A stretch of 64,000 nt of DNA, taken from positions 248,001 to 312,000 of the forward strand of contig NZ_KV700386.1 in the NCBI RefSeq assembly GCF_001687305.1. The letters run 5' to 3'. Positions 26,694 through 35,813 of the stretch are shown in pieces. The notes below the pieces were generated by a model. It did not search any database, had not been told where the DNA came from, and saw only the letters and a program-made list of their open reading frames with translations. The position numbers and the translations under genes were made by a program. The DNA comes from Actinomyces vulturis (GTDB lineage: Bacteria; Actinomycetota; Actinomycetes; Actinomycetales; Actinomycetaceae). The first letter of the stretch is position 1. Each line of letters begins with the position of its first letter.

Positions 26694-29408
26694 ATGCGTA
26701 CATCTGAGATCCGCTCTCGTTGGCTGGATTACTTCGCATCTAACGGTCACGAAATTCGCCCTTCTGTGCCACTTATTTCCCCTGATCCCTCCATTCTTTT
26801 CACCATTGCCGGAATGGTCCCTTTCATTCCCTACATCATTGGTACTGAGCCTGCCCCTTGGCCTCGCGTCGCCAGCGTTCAAAAGTGCATCCGTACTAAC
26901 GACATTGACAACGTAGGTAAGACCACCCGCCACGGCACGTTCTTCCAGATGAACGGCAATTTCTCCTTCGGTGACTATTTCAAGGAAGGCGCTATCAACT
27001 ACGCCTGGGACCTGCTTACCGGCAGTCAGGACGAAGGCAAATACGGACTTGATGGTGATCGCATGTGGGTCACCATTTGGGATCAAGATGACGTCTCCTA
27101 CGATCAACTCACCCGCGAAATCGGTTTAGATCCCGCACACATTGTGCGTTTACCCCGCGAAGAAAACTTCTGGGATACCGGCGCTCCTGGCCCCGCAGGC
27201 CCCTGCGCTGAATGGCATTACGATCGCGGTCCTGCATACGGTCCCGAAGCAGTTGGTGGCAACGTTGACCCCGGCGGTGACCGCTATCTTGAATTGTGGA
27301 ACCTCGTGTTCGACCAGTACTTGCGCGGTGAAGGTACCGGCAAGGATTACCCCCTCCTGGGTGAACTTGATGCCAAGTGCATTGATACTGGCGCAGGTCT
27401 TGAACGCCTGAGTTTTGTCCTTCAGGACAAGCCCAACATGTATGAGATCGACGAGGTTCGCCCCGTTATCACTGCTGCTGAGCAACTTTCCGGCAAGCGT
27501 TATGGCGCCGGTGCAGGCCTGGGCCTGTCTGCCCCCGCAGCCCAAGATGATATTCGTATGCGCGTGGTTGCTGACCATGTCCGTAGCGCTTTGATGCTTA
27601 TCGGTGACGGCGTACGTCCGGGAAACGATGGTCGCGGTTACGTGCTTCGTCGTTTGATTCGGCGCGCTGTTCGTTCTATGCGCCTGCTGGGTGTTGACGA
27701 AGCCACTTTGCCTACGCTGCTTCCCATTTCTAAGGATGCTATGAAGGCTTCCTACCCCGAGTTGGAAGACAAGTGGGAATCCATCTCCGATGTGGCTTAT
27801 GGCGAAGAAGATGCCTTCTTGCGTACCCTTGCCGCCGGTACTACCATCTTCGATACCGCGGTTAACGCGGCCAAGAAGGAGGCAGGATCTTCCACACCCA
27901 TCGTCAGCGGTGAGCGCGCGTTCACTCTCCACGACACCTACGGCTTCCCCATTGACATCACTCTGGAAATGGCCGCCGAACAGGGTGTCCAGGTGGATGA
28001 AGAAGGCTTCCGTACCCTGATGCAGGAGCAGAAGGACCGCGCCCGTGCAGACGCTCTCGCCAAGAAGAGCGGCATGGTGGATGCACGTGTCTTCCACGAA
28101 ATTGAATCCTCCATGGGCAAGCCCGTGGAATTCCTTGGATACGAAACCCTCACCACGGACCGCGCCCGTGTTGTGGCTATCCTTCAGGACGGACAGCCTG
28201 TTCCTTCTGCCAGCGCACCTGCACACGTGGAAGTTGTTCTGGACCGCACCCCCTTCTACGCAGAAATGGGTGGCCAGCTCGCTGACCAGGGTGAAATTCG
28301 TACTGCATCCGGTGGCATCATGCGTGTTGATGACTGCCAGTCACCGGTCAAGGCCGTCCGTTTCCACCGTGGTGAATTGACTGAAGGCACCATCACCGTT
28401 GATGAGCCCGCAGCAGCACGCGTCGATGCCATCCGACGCCGTGCCATCGCCCGTGCCCACACAGCCACCCACATGGTCCACGAAGCACTGCGCGAAAACC
28501 TAGGTCATGACGCTACTCAGGCAGGTAGTGAAAACGCTCCCGCACGCTTGCGCTTCGACTTCCGTCACGGCAGCGCCGTTCCCGCCTCGGTGATGAACGC
28601 CATCGAAGAACGCGTTAATGAACGCCTTTCCGATAACTTGCCCATCACTACCGAAATTATGGCCCTTGAAGAAGCCAAGGCACAGGGCGTGACCGCTCTG
28701 TTCGGTGAGAAGTACGGTGCTGAAGTCCGTGTCGTGTCCATTGGCGGTGACTGGTCTCGCGAACTGTGCGGTGGTACCCACATGAGTTCCACCGGTGAAC
28801 TGGGACGCGTGACCATTTTGGGTGAAAGTTCCATTGGTTCTGGCGTACGCCGCGTTGATGCCCTCGTGGCTGATACGGCCTACGGCTTCCAAGCACGCGA
28901 ACACGCCTTGGTCTCTCAGATTTCTTCCATGGTGGGTGGCCGTGCAGAGGAATTGCCCGATCGTATTGCCTCTCTTATGACTCGTCTGAAGGACGCTGAG
29001 AAGAAGCTTGCTGCCGCTCAGACCGCAGCCGTGATGGGACGCGCCGAAGACATGGTTGCTCAGGCCGAACGTGTCGGAAACGTTCGCTTCGCCTACGCCA
29101 ATGTCGGTGACGTATCTGGAGCTGATGCTTTACGTAGCTTGGTCATGGACGTGCGTGAACGCATGGGGCAGGGTGAGGGCAGTGTCGTCATGGTGGCCGG
29201 TGTCTCCGGTGAACGCCCCGTCGTTGTGATTGCGACGAATGACGCAGCACGTGAAGCCGGAATGAAGGCTGGTGCGCTTGTTCGTACTGCTGCTCAGACC
29301 CTTGGCGGCGGCGGCGGTGGCAAGGATGACCTTGCTCAGGGCGGCGGTCAAAACCCTGCAGCCATTGGCGATGCTATTGCTGCAGTGCGTCACGAGTTGG
29401 AGGCCTGA
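26694..29408 (+). CDS. alaS: Alanyl-tRNA synthetase
   Basis: This 904-residue class II synthetase charges tRNA-Ala. The catalytic domain (about 1-250) shows RTNDIDNVGKTTRHGTFFQMNGNFSFGDYFKEGAI and GAGLERLSFVLQ. The editing domain has the zinc motifs HTATHMVHEALR and CGGTHMSSTGELG. The C-terminal C-Ala domain ends in a glycine-rich stretch (LGGGGGGKDDLAQGGGQNP). Length and domain order are normal. The stop TGA is followed directly, in the same frame, by the ruvX reading frame. Confidence 0.97.
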   Translation: MRTSEIRSRWLDYFASNGHEIRPSVPLISPDPSILFTIAGMVPFIPYIIGTEPAPWPRVASVQKCIRTNDIDNVGKTTRHGTFFQMNGNFSFGDYFKEGAINYAWDLLTGSQDEGKYGLDGDRMWVTIWDQDDVSYDQLTREIGLDPAHIVRLPREENFWDTGAPGPAGPCAEWHYDRGPAYGPEAVGGNVDPGGDRYLELWNLVFDQYLRGEGTGKDYPLLGELDAKCIDTGAGLERLSFVLQDKPNMYEIDEVRPVITAAEQLSGKRYGAGAGLGLSAPAAQDDIRMRVVADHVRSALMLIGDGVRPGNDGRGYVLRRLIRRAVRSMRLLGVDEATLPTLLPISKDAMKASYPELEDKWESISDVAYGEEDAFLRTLAAGTTIFDTAVNAAKKEAGSSTPIVSGERAFTLHDTYGFPIDITLEMAAEQGVQVDEEGFRTLMQEQKDRARADALAKKSGMVDARVFHEIESSMGKPVEFLGYETLTTDRARVVAILQDGQPVPSASAPAHVEVVLDRTPFYAEMGGQLADQGEIRTASGGIMRVDDCQSPVKAVRFHRGELTEGTITVDEPAAARVDAIRRRAIARAHTATHMVHEALRENLGHDATQAGSENAPARLRFDFRHGSAVPASVMNAIEERVNERLSDNLPITTEIMALEEAKAQGVTALFGEKYGAEVRVVSIGGDWSRELCGGTHMSSTGELGRVTILGESSIGSGVRRVDALVADTAYGFQAREHALVSQISSMVGGRAEELPDRIASLMTRLKDAEKKLAAAQTAAVMGRAEDMVAQAERVGNVRFAYANVGDVSGADALRSLVMDVRERMGQGEGSVVMVAGVSGERPVVVIATNDAAREAGMKAGALVRTAAQTLGGGGGGKDDLAQGGGQNPAAIGDAIAAVRHELEA

Positions 29409-29411
29409 GCC

Positions 29412-29888
29412 CTGCGTAAGGGAGTTCGCCTCGCATTTGACGTTGGCAAAGTACGTATCGGCGTGGCCCGGTGCGACCAGGACGCGATCTTGGCCGTACC
29501 GGTCACGACGCTGCGCCACAACAAATACGGGGAAGAACTTGATGAGGCAGCAGACCTTGTCGAGGAATACCAAGCAATAGAAGTCATTATTGGTATGCCC
29601 CTTCAAATGTCAGGTTCGCAGGCATCTTCTTCTGTACGATTTGTTCAGTCGTGGGCAAACGAACTCGCAGAACTGATTGCGCCTGTTCCAGTTCGCCTTG
29701 TCGATGAACGCATGTCTACTGTCACTGCGCATCAAGCGCTTCACGCAGCAGGCAAAAAAGAACGGGATTTCCGAAGCGTAGTTGACCAAGCTGCAGCAGT
29801 GGTCATTCTTAACCACGCTTTGGATACCGAACGGACAACTGGTCAGCCTGCTGGCTATGAATTGCCCATACACGGAGGAAAACGTTGA
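29412..29888 (+). CDS. ruvX: Putative Holliday junction resolvase RuvX (YqgF), probable CTG start
   Basis: The 158-residue RNase H-fold protein has GVRLAFDVGKVRIGVARCD (catalytic Asp at the N-terminus), VEVIIGMPLQMSG-type loop (here EVIIGMPLQMSGS), LVDERMSTVTAHQAL and the final acidic VVDQAAAVVIL. The only ATG/GTG/TTG in frame is a GTG at 29463, which would delete the first strand and its Asp. In frame between the alaS stop and the conserved segment, the only plausible start is CTG at 29412. It sits eight bases after a GGAGG at 29399-29403. The family acts in pre-16S rRNA 5'-end processing or junction resolution. Its stop overlaps the mltG start. Confidence 0.88.
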   Translation: MRKGVRLAFDVGKVRIGVARCDQDAILAVPVTTLRHNKYGEELDEAADLVEEYQAIEVIIGMPLQMSGSQASSSVRFVQSWANELAELIAPVPVRLVDERMSTVTAHQALHAAGKKERDFRSVVDQAAAVVILNHALDTERTTGQPAGYELPIHGGKR

Positions 29889-31057
29889 GCGACGACTTAT
29901 TTAATGAACTCGGGATTGAGCCCCCGGCACGTTCAAATCAATCAGGCCGCCGTTCAGGGCGCCGCCGTCAAGGCCGCGCTAAACGTCGTATTATCACGAC
30001 ATTTATCCTGTTACTTGTGATCGGGCTTGTGGGGGGAATGGGATACGCAGCCTTTGACGTGGTTCGAAATACCATGAAAGAAACTCGCGTCATTGACGAT
30101 TACACTGAACCCGGCACCGGCGAAGTTATCGTAACCATTCCCGAAGGTGCCACGGGCCAGGTGATGGCAAAGATTCTTGTTGATAACGATGTAGTGGCCA
30201 CGCAAAAGGCATTCATCAACGCTTTTAACGCCAATGCGAACTCTGCTTCAATCCAGGCTGGCACCTATACTCTCAAACACAAAATGCCGGCAGCAGATGC
30301 TGTTGCCGCTCTTTTGGACCCCTCCAGCCGCGATGGACATACCATGACCATCCCTGAGGGTTACACCAAAGACCAGGTTAAAGCACGGTTGATGAGCGTC
30401 GGTGGATTTACCGCTGAAGAAATTGACGAAGCCTTCGGCAATACTGAAGCCATCAAACTTCCCGCACAAGCTGGTGGGAATGTTGAAGGCTGGCTCGCAC
30501 CTGCCACCTACGACATTGCTAATGGCCTCAGTGCTCAAGATGTTGTTGCTTCGATGGTTGATAAAACCGTTCAACGTCTCCAACAGGCTGGAGTGCCTGA
30601 GGATCAGTGGGAAGCAATTCTTACCAAGGCCTCGATTATTGAACGTGAAGTTTCCCTGCCCCAGTATTTCCCTCAGGTCGCGCGTGTCATTGATAACCGT
30701 CTGAATAATCCTGACGGTGAAACCCGCGGTCTACTTCAAATGGACTCCACAGTTCTCTACGGCCTGGGCCGCACCGGTGGTATCCCCACCGAGGATGAGA
30801 TTAAGGATGCATCCAACCCTTACAACACTTACGTGCATCAGGGATTGCCTCCCACGCCCATCGGCAGCCCTGGGAGCGCGGCTATTGATGCAGCTATCCA
30901 CCCAGCAGATGGAAATTGGCTGTACTTCGTTACCGTTGATTTAAGCAGTGGTGAAACACTTTTCGCTGATACGTTAAGTGAGCAAAAAGAAAACACGAAG
31001 AAACTGACTGATTACTGTCAAGAGCATGAAGATCAGTGCTCGGGTAATTCTCACTAA
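29885..31057 (+). CDS. mltG: Endolytic murein transglycosylase MltG
   Basis: The 390-residue membrane protein has a basic cytosolic tail (residues 1-35), one transmembrane helix (about 36-58) and an extracellular LysM-like plus YceG domain. The catalytic Glu is residue 253 in the conserved ASIIEREVSLP. RVIDNRLN, LQMDSTVLYGLG and PYNTYVHQGLPPTPIGSPG complete the family signature. It cleaves nascent glycan strands during cell-wall elongation. The TTG start overlaps the ruvX stop (TTGA) and follows GGAGG, so the two are coupled. Confidence 0.93.
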   Translation: MSDDLFNELGIEPPARSNQSGRRSGRRRQGRAKRRIITTFILLLVIGLVGGMGYAAFDVVRNTMKETRVIDDYTEPGTGEVIVTIPEGATGQVMAKILVDNDVVATQKAFINAFNANANSASIQAGTYTLKHKMPAADAVAALLDPSSRDGHTMTIPEGYTKDQVKARLMSVGGFTAEEIDEAFGNTEAIKLPAQAGGNVEGWLAPATYDIANGLSAQDVVASMVDKTVQRLQQAGVPEDQWEAILTKASIIEREVSLPQYFPQVARVIDNRLNNPDGETRGLLQMDSTVLYGLGRTGGIPTEDEIKDASNPYNTYVHQGLPPTPIGSPGSAAIDAAIHPADGNWLYFVTVDLSSGETLFADTLSEQKENTKKLTDYCQEHEDQCSGNSH

Positions 31058-31079
31058 CTCTTCGCATTAGGACACCGTT

Positions 31080-32084
31080 ATGGTTTTGCACTGTGGAGTG
31101 ATGGGATATCCCGTCGCCCATTCCCTATCTCCTATTCTTCACCAAGCCGCCTACCACGAATTGGGGTTGGACAATGTGGTGGCCTACGACCGCGTCGAAG
31201 TCACCCCGCAGGAAGGTCCTGAGTTCATTAAAAAGTGCGCTCAACCGCACTCTTCGTGGTCAGGTCTTTCCGTCACCATGCCTCATAAGCAAACATTGAT
31301 GGAACGGATGGATGTACTCGACCCGTTAGCGAAGGTGGTAGGCGCGCTCAACACCATCGTCTTTTCCCATTCCGCGCCGGACGATGAGGCACTCACTTCA
31401 GGCTTTAACACTGACGTGGAAGGCATCGTCGAAGCCGTCCGTGACGTGATGAATGCTGAACAGATTGCCGACATTGCATCTGATAGCACAGGAGATAGTG
31501 GACGTGCTCTCATTCTCGGAAGTGGCGCGACTGCATGTTCATCATTGGCAGCACTGACTCAACTGGGCTACTCAGAAATATCGGTGGCTGCTCGGCGTCA
31601 TTATGGGGAGCAGAGAACTTCTGCAGCAGCCCAGCGTATGGGCCTGACCATTGAGACCCACTCGTTGACCCATGAGTCAGATGATAATTCCGAATTGATT
31701 GGCTGCCCAGAACCCACCTCAGCAGAGTTGGTCCCCGCTCTGAGGGAACACATCACAAGTCTTTGCTCGTCCCACAGCCTGATGATCTCCACCCTCCCCA
31801 AAGGTGTCGCTGACACATGGGCAAGGTATCTTCACGACGCCGCAATAGCAGGACACATCGACCTTACCGGCCACTATCTCCTTGACGTTATCTACGATCC
31901 CTGGCCCTCACCGCTGTCTGATGCATGGCGACGAGCAGGAGGAAGTCTTATTCCTGGATACCTCATGCTTCTGTTCCAGGCAGTACCCCAAGTGATGCTC
32001 ATGACAGGACAACGCCCAAGTGTCCAACCCATGCGTCAAGCGCTCTATCAGGCACTTGAAGAACGTGGACTTGAAATCCTCTAA
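31080..32084 (+). CDS. aroE: Shikimate dehydrogenase
   Basis: The 334-residue enzyme reduces 3-dehydroshikimate to shikimate with NADPH. The substrate site includes HSLSPILHQ (Ser15, Ser17) and the catalytic Lys70 in VTMPHK. GFNTDVEG binds shikimate, LILGSGATACSSL is the nucleotide loop and YDPWPSPLSDAWRRAG lies near the C-terminus. It is longer than usual (about 275) because of an insertion after the Rossmann loop (around residues 190-225). It stands at the head of an aro run with aroC and aroKB. Confidence 0.92.
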   Translation: MVLHCGVMGYPVAHSLSPILHQAAYHELGLDNVVAYDRVEVTPQEGPEFIKKCAQPHSSWSGLSVTMPHKQTLMERMDVLDPLAKVVGALNTIVFSHSAPDDEALTSGFNTDVEGIVEAVRDVMNAEQIADIASDSTGDSGRALILGSGATACSSLAALTQLGYSEISVAARRHYGEQRTSAAAQRMGLTIETHSLTHESDDNSELIGCPEPTSAELVPALREHITSLCSSHSLMISTLPKGVADTWARYLHDAAIAGHIDLTGHYLLDVIYDPWPSPLSDAWRRAGGSLIPGYLMLLFQAVPQVMLMTGQRPSVQPMRQALYQALEERGLEIL

Positions 32085-32132
32085 TATGCGGTGCGGTTTT
32101 TTCACATGGCGCTCATGTGCAAAGATCTTCCC

Positions 32133-33353
32133 ATGCTTCGATGGATGACTGCCGGTGAGTCACACGGCCCTGCCTTGACCGCAATGATCGATGGACTGCC
32201 TGCAGGCCTCGAACTGACTAGCGAGCGTATTGAGCGTGATCTCGCTCAGCGCCGTCAAGGCTACGGGCGGGGGGCCCGTCAGGCATTTGAACGCGACGTT
32301 CTTACCATCACCGGCGGATTGCGCCACGGTAAAACTCTTGGCAGCCCCCTCAGTTTCCACATCGCTAATTCTGAATGGCCCAAGTGGACTGCTGTGATGA
32401 GTCCTGATCCGGTTGATCCTGCTTTGCTTCGTAAAGACGCAGGAACAGGTGATGAACGAGAAATCGCACGCAATAAGAAACTCACACGTCCCCGGCCCGG
32501 ACATGCTGACTTGGCTGGAATGATGAAATACGACGTCGATGATGCGCGCAACATCCTCGAACGTGCCAGTGCTCGCGAAACCGCCTCCCGTGTAGTGGTG
32601 GGTACCGTAGCCAGCGAGATTCTTCGCCAAGTGGCCGGAATTGAACTGGTCAGTCATGTCGTCTCCATCGGAGATGTGGAATTACCAGTAGATACTCCAT
32701 TGCCTAGTGCCGACATGAACGAAGCGCTCAATGCTCATCCCGTGCGCTGCTGCGATGAGGTTACTGGTCAGGCCATGATGGATTTGATTGACCGTACCAA
32801 GCAAGAAGGCAACACCTTAGGTGGAGTTGTTGAAGTTATCGCATACAACGTTCCAGTTGGTTTGGGCAGCCACACTCAATGGGATCGGCGACTCGACTCG
32901 CAACTTGCTGCAGCGGTGATGAGTATTCAGTCGGTCAAGGGTGTAGAAATCGGCGATGCCTGGCGCCAGGCACACGTTCCTGGCACCCAAGCTCACGATC
33001 CGATCACTTCCATTTACTCTGGCACTATCGAACGTTCATCGAACTACGCTGGGGGAGTAGAAGGTGGGATGAGCAACGGTGCGCCCCTGCGTGTTCGCGC
33101 AGCACTTAAACCCATTTCTACTGTTCCTCGTGCATTGGAAAGCGTAGATCTTGATACTGGGCAATCGACCGTAGGCTTGCACCAGCGCTCCGACGTGTGT
33201 GCGGTGGTTCCTGCAGCATTTATTGCTCAATCTATGGTCGCGTTGACACTTGCTCAGGCATTATTGGAAAAGACTGGAGGCGACTCGATCGTCGAATGTC
33301 GGCGCAACCTCGAAGCTTACCTTGAGCATGTGGACGAAAGGACAACCTGGTGA
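32133..33353 (+). CDS. aroC: Chorismate synthase
   Basis: The 406-residue FMN-dependent enzyme converts 5-enolpyruvylshikimate-3-phosphate to chorismate. It starts MLRWMTAGESHGPAL, with the catalytic His of the first signature. RRQGYGRGARQ, RPGHADLAGMMKY, RASARETASRVVVG and GGVEGGMSNGAPLRVRAALKPIST follow. I chose the ATG at 32133 because the family always begins here. The frame is open 14 codons further upstream. Its stop overlaps the GTG of aroKB (GTGA). Confidence 0.96.
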   Translation: MLRWMTAGESHGPALTAMIDGLPAGLELTSERIERDLAQRRQGYGRGARQAFERDVLTITGGLRHGKTLGSPLSFHIANSEWPKWTAVMSPDPVDPALLRKDAGTGDEREIARNKKLTRPRPGHADLAGMMKYDVDDARNILERASARETASRVVVGTVASEILRQVAGIELVSHVVSIGDVELPVDTPLPSADMNEALNAHPVRCCDEVTGQAMMDLIDRTKQEGNTLGGVVEVIAYNVPVGLGSHTQWDRRLDSQLAAAVMSIQSVKGVEIGDAWRQAHVPGTQAHDPITSIYSGTIERSSNYAGGVEGGMSNGAPLRVRAALKPISTVPRALESVDLDTGQSTVGLHQRSDVCAVVPAAFIAQSMVALTLAQALLEKTGGDSIVECRRNLEAYLEHVDERTTW

Positions 33354-35047
33354 AACACTCATTCGCGCAGCCCGCACCTGTTGATGTCCCCATCGTTCTT
33401 ATTGGTCTGCCCGGTGCAGGTAAGACTACTGTCGCTCGCTTGGTTGCTGAGGAACTCGGCCTTCAAGTAACTGATCTCGATGCTGAGATTCGCCGCCGTG
33501 CACGGATGAGCATTCCCGAAATCTTCGCTACTGAAGGTCATGATGCGTTTCGTCGCCGTGAGCACCAGGCTTTGACGGCCATTTTGACCGGTCCAGCGCG
33601 TGCGCTGGGGGTGATTGCTCTTGGCGGAGGTGCTGTAGTCACTGCGGCAAATCGTGAACTGCTTAAGGGCCATACTGTGGTCTATCTCCACACCTCTCCT
33701 GAGGTGGCAGCAGAGCGCGTGGGCTCAGGAACTGGACGGCCCTTAATGGAAAACACTGACGTTGAAGCACGGATGGCGACTTTGTTTAGTGAACGTTCGG
33801 AGTACTACGACGAAGTTGCTACCCTGACCGTCACTACCGATGGACTAAGCGCCCAGAAAGTTGCTGCTCAGATCCTCAAAGTACTCGGCGTGAATGACGA
33901 TTCCACTACCCTGCCTGTTCACGATCCTGAGCGAACAGACGTGGTACCCGTTCGCACTACCCCTGCTTACGACGTCGTTATTGGGGACCACCTCGAACGA
34001 GACATTGTTGCGACTGTCCGTGAGGCAACCCATCAAGGACAAGGCATTGCTGCCATTATTAGCCCTCCTGAAGTGGGTGCATATACTCAGCGACTTGCTC
34101 ACGCCCTGGGAAACGCAGGTATTACTGTAGCCACTATTTCCGTGCCCTCTGGAGAAGAACAAAAAACCTCTAAGGTTCTTTCCCGTTGCTGGGACGAACT
34201 AGGTATTGCTCGCGTCGGACGCGATGGTGCAGTAATCGGACTTGGGGGAGGAGCCACTACAGACCTCGCAGGATTTGTCGCTGCCACATGGTTGCGCGGC
34301 GTCCCTGTTATTCAAGTTCCTACGACCGTCCTTGGCATGGTGGACGCAGCAGTAGGTGGTAAGACCGGCATTAATACTGCTGCCGGAAAAAACCTTGTAG
34401 GAGCTTTCTACTCCCCATCCGCAGTATTCGCCGACTGCAAGACCCTGGCTAGCCTCAATGATGTTGAGGTTCGTACAGGCTTAGGCGAAGTCATAAAATG
34501 CGGATTCATTGCTGACCCCATAATCCTTGACATTATTGCCGCTGACCCACAGCGTGCTACCGATGTGACTACAAAGGAAATGAAGGAACTCATTTCACGC
34601 TCAGTGCGCGTGAAAGCCGATGTGGTCAGCGAAGATCTCACCGAGCAAGGACGTCGTGAAATCCTTAATTATGGACACACCTACGCTCACGCGATTGAAA
34701 CGCTTTCTGGATACACCTGGCACCACGGTCACGCTGTGGCCGTAGGGTGTATGTTCGCTGCACATGTTGCCCACGCACTGGGAATGATTGATGACGCCTT
34801 GGTTGAACGGCATCGTCAGGCACTGGCCAGTGTTGGACTACCAGTCAGCCTCTCAGTGAACGAGTGGGAGGGCAATATCCCCTCTTTTGAGGACATGATG
34901 GCCGTGATGCTTTCCGATAAGAAGGTTCGCGGCGGAGAAATCCGTATGGTTCTTCTAGAAGGAATTGCCCAGCCCGTACGCACTGTCATCACGGATCATC
35001 GCATTCTTGAGCAAGCACACGATCAGATTTGGGGCCGTGTCCTGTGA
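33350..35047 (+). CDS. aroKB: Bifunctional shikimate kinase / 3-dehydroquinate synthase (AroK-AroB fusion)
   Basis: The 565-residue protein joins two shikimate pathway enzymes. Residues 14-180 are shikimate kinase: P-loop GLPGAGKTT at 19-27, DLD at 42-44, FRRRE at 67-71, GGG at 92-94 and lid Arg130 in GTGRP. After a linker, residues about 200-565 are 3-dehydroquinate synthase with VPSGEEQKT, GLGGGATTDLAGFVAATWLRG, KTGINTAAGKNLVG and the zinc-binding histidines in NYGHTYAHAIE and HGHAVAVG. The fusion is intact. The gene starts with GTG inside the aroC stop and ends inside the start of the next gene, a tight translational chain. Confidence 0.95.
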   Translation: MKHSFAQPAPVDVPIVLIGLPGAGKTTVARLVAEELGLQVTDLDAEIRRRARMSIPEIFATEGHDAFRRREHQALTAILTGPARALGVIALGGGAVVTAANRELLKGHTVVYLHTSPEVAAERVGSGTGRPLMENTDVEARMATLFSERSEYYDEVATLTVTTDGLSAQKVAAQILKVLGVNDDSTTLPVHDPERTDVVPVRTTPAYDVVIGDHLERDIVATVREATHQGQGIAAIISPPEVGAYTQRLAHALGNAGITVATISVPSGEEQKTSKVLSRCWDELGIARVGRDGAVIGLGGGATTDLAGFVAATWLRGVPVIQVPTTVLGMVDAAVGGKTGINTAAGKNLVGAFYSPSAVFADCKTLASLNDVEVRTGLGEVIKCGFIADPIILDIIAADPQRATDVTTKEMKELISRSVRVKADVVSEDLTEQGRREILNYGHTYAHAIETLSGYTWHHGHAVAVGCMFAAHVAHALGMIDDALVERHRQALASVGLPVSLSVNEWEGNIPSFEDMMAVMLSDKKVRGGEIRMVLLEGIAQPVRTVITDHRILEQAHDQIWGRVL

Positions 35048-35637
35048 CTCGTGCAGCCTTGCTCATTGCTCTTCCTGGCGCTCTGCCGTCGTCCTTAGCG
35101 GAGGTCGTGGCGGAGCGTGGGGGAGTAGTCTTCGATGTGGAATCTCATGCTGCTCGTGCTCTGGGGGTTCCTGCTGAACTTGCCGTGGCTTATGTTGGTC
35201 AAGAGCGCTGGATTGATGCTCATCGTCAGGTTTTAACTGATACGTTGCAGAACGTGCAGTCGGTAGCCGTCCACAGAGAAAACGCCACCGCATTGACGCG
35301 CAGTGATGATGCCCAAAGGATGAGCCCTCGCTCCCTTGAATGTCTGGTTGTTGTACCGTCATTGGTCGTCGAGGATGAGGAATGTTGTGAACTCATCCGT
35401 TCGGTAGATCTGCCAATTGTCGGCTTGACAGGAACACCACGAAAACTTGCCCATGCCATTGGCCTGAGCGCTCCCCGCTCGATTGCCTTGGGACCCGTTT
35501 TCTCAACCTTTGCCACGATGTGCGAACGCCGTGAAACTGCCCTTCGCGACATTTGTCATGAGGTATTAGTAATCGATGAAGCAAGCGACGATTCTGCTGC
35601 GTGGCTGATCGATGTACTCGTCTCTGTTGTGTTTTAA
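35044..35637 (+). CDS. Shikimate-kinase-like pseudoenzyme (catalytic motifs lost)
   Basis: No functional family is obvious, but the 197-residue product aligns along its length with the kinase half of the preceding AroKB. LLIALPGALPSS (6-17) matches the P-loop strand, but the Lys is Pro15. FDVES (30-34) replaces TDLDA. GQERWIDAHRQVL (52-64) sits where FRRRE should be. LVVVPSLVV (101-109) replaces the GGG strand. LPIVGLTGTP (123-132) matches the strand before the lid. FSTFATMCERRETALRDI (153-170) matches the last helices. The GTG start overlaps the aroKB stop. It stands where aroQ is found in related gene orders. A regulatory or scaffolding role is inference. Confidence 0.75.
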   Translation: MTRAALLIALPGALPSSLAEVVAERGGVVFDVESHAARALGVPAELAVAYVGQERWIDAHRQVLTDTLQNVQSVAVHRENATALTRSDDAQRMSPRSLECLVVVPSLVVEDEECCELIRSVDLPIVGLTGTPRKLAHAIGLSAPRSIALGPVFSTFATMCERRETALRDICHEVLVIDEASDDSAAWLIDVLVSVVF

Positions 35638-35813
35638 ACGCTTGAGCCCGACTTTCTTGATACCACCCTCTTACCACCACCGGGCCTGGGGCAGAATATG
35701 TAAAAAATGAGGTACGTCCCACCAGCGGGTCATCTGCTGTAACTAGGCGAACGTTGGATATCGCGGTAGACTCACGCTAGTCATCACTATGTCTACTAGC
35801 GAAGGAACAACTC

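Noticed and set aside
27150-28226. A 358-codon open frame on the minus strand inside alaS
   Set aside because: It is fully antisense to a well-conserved synthetase and has no family similarity or ribosome-binding site. The codon bias of alaS explains it.
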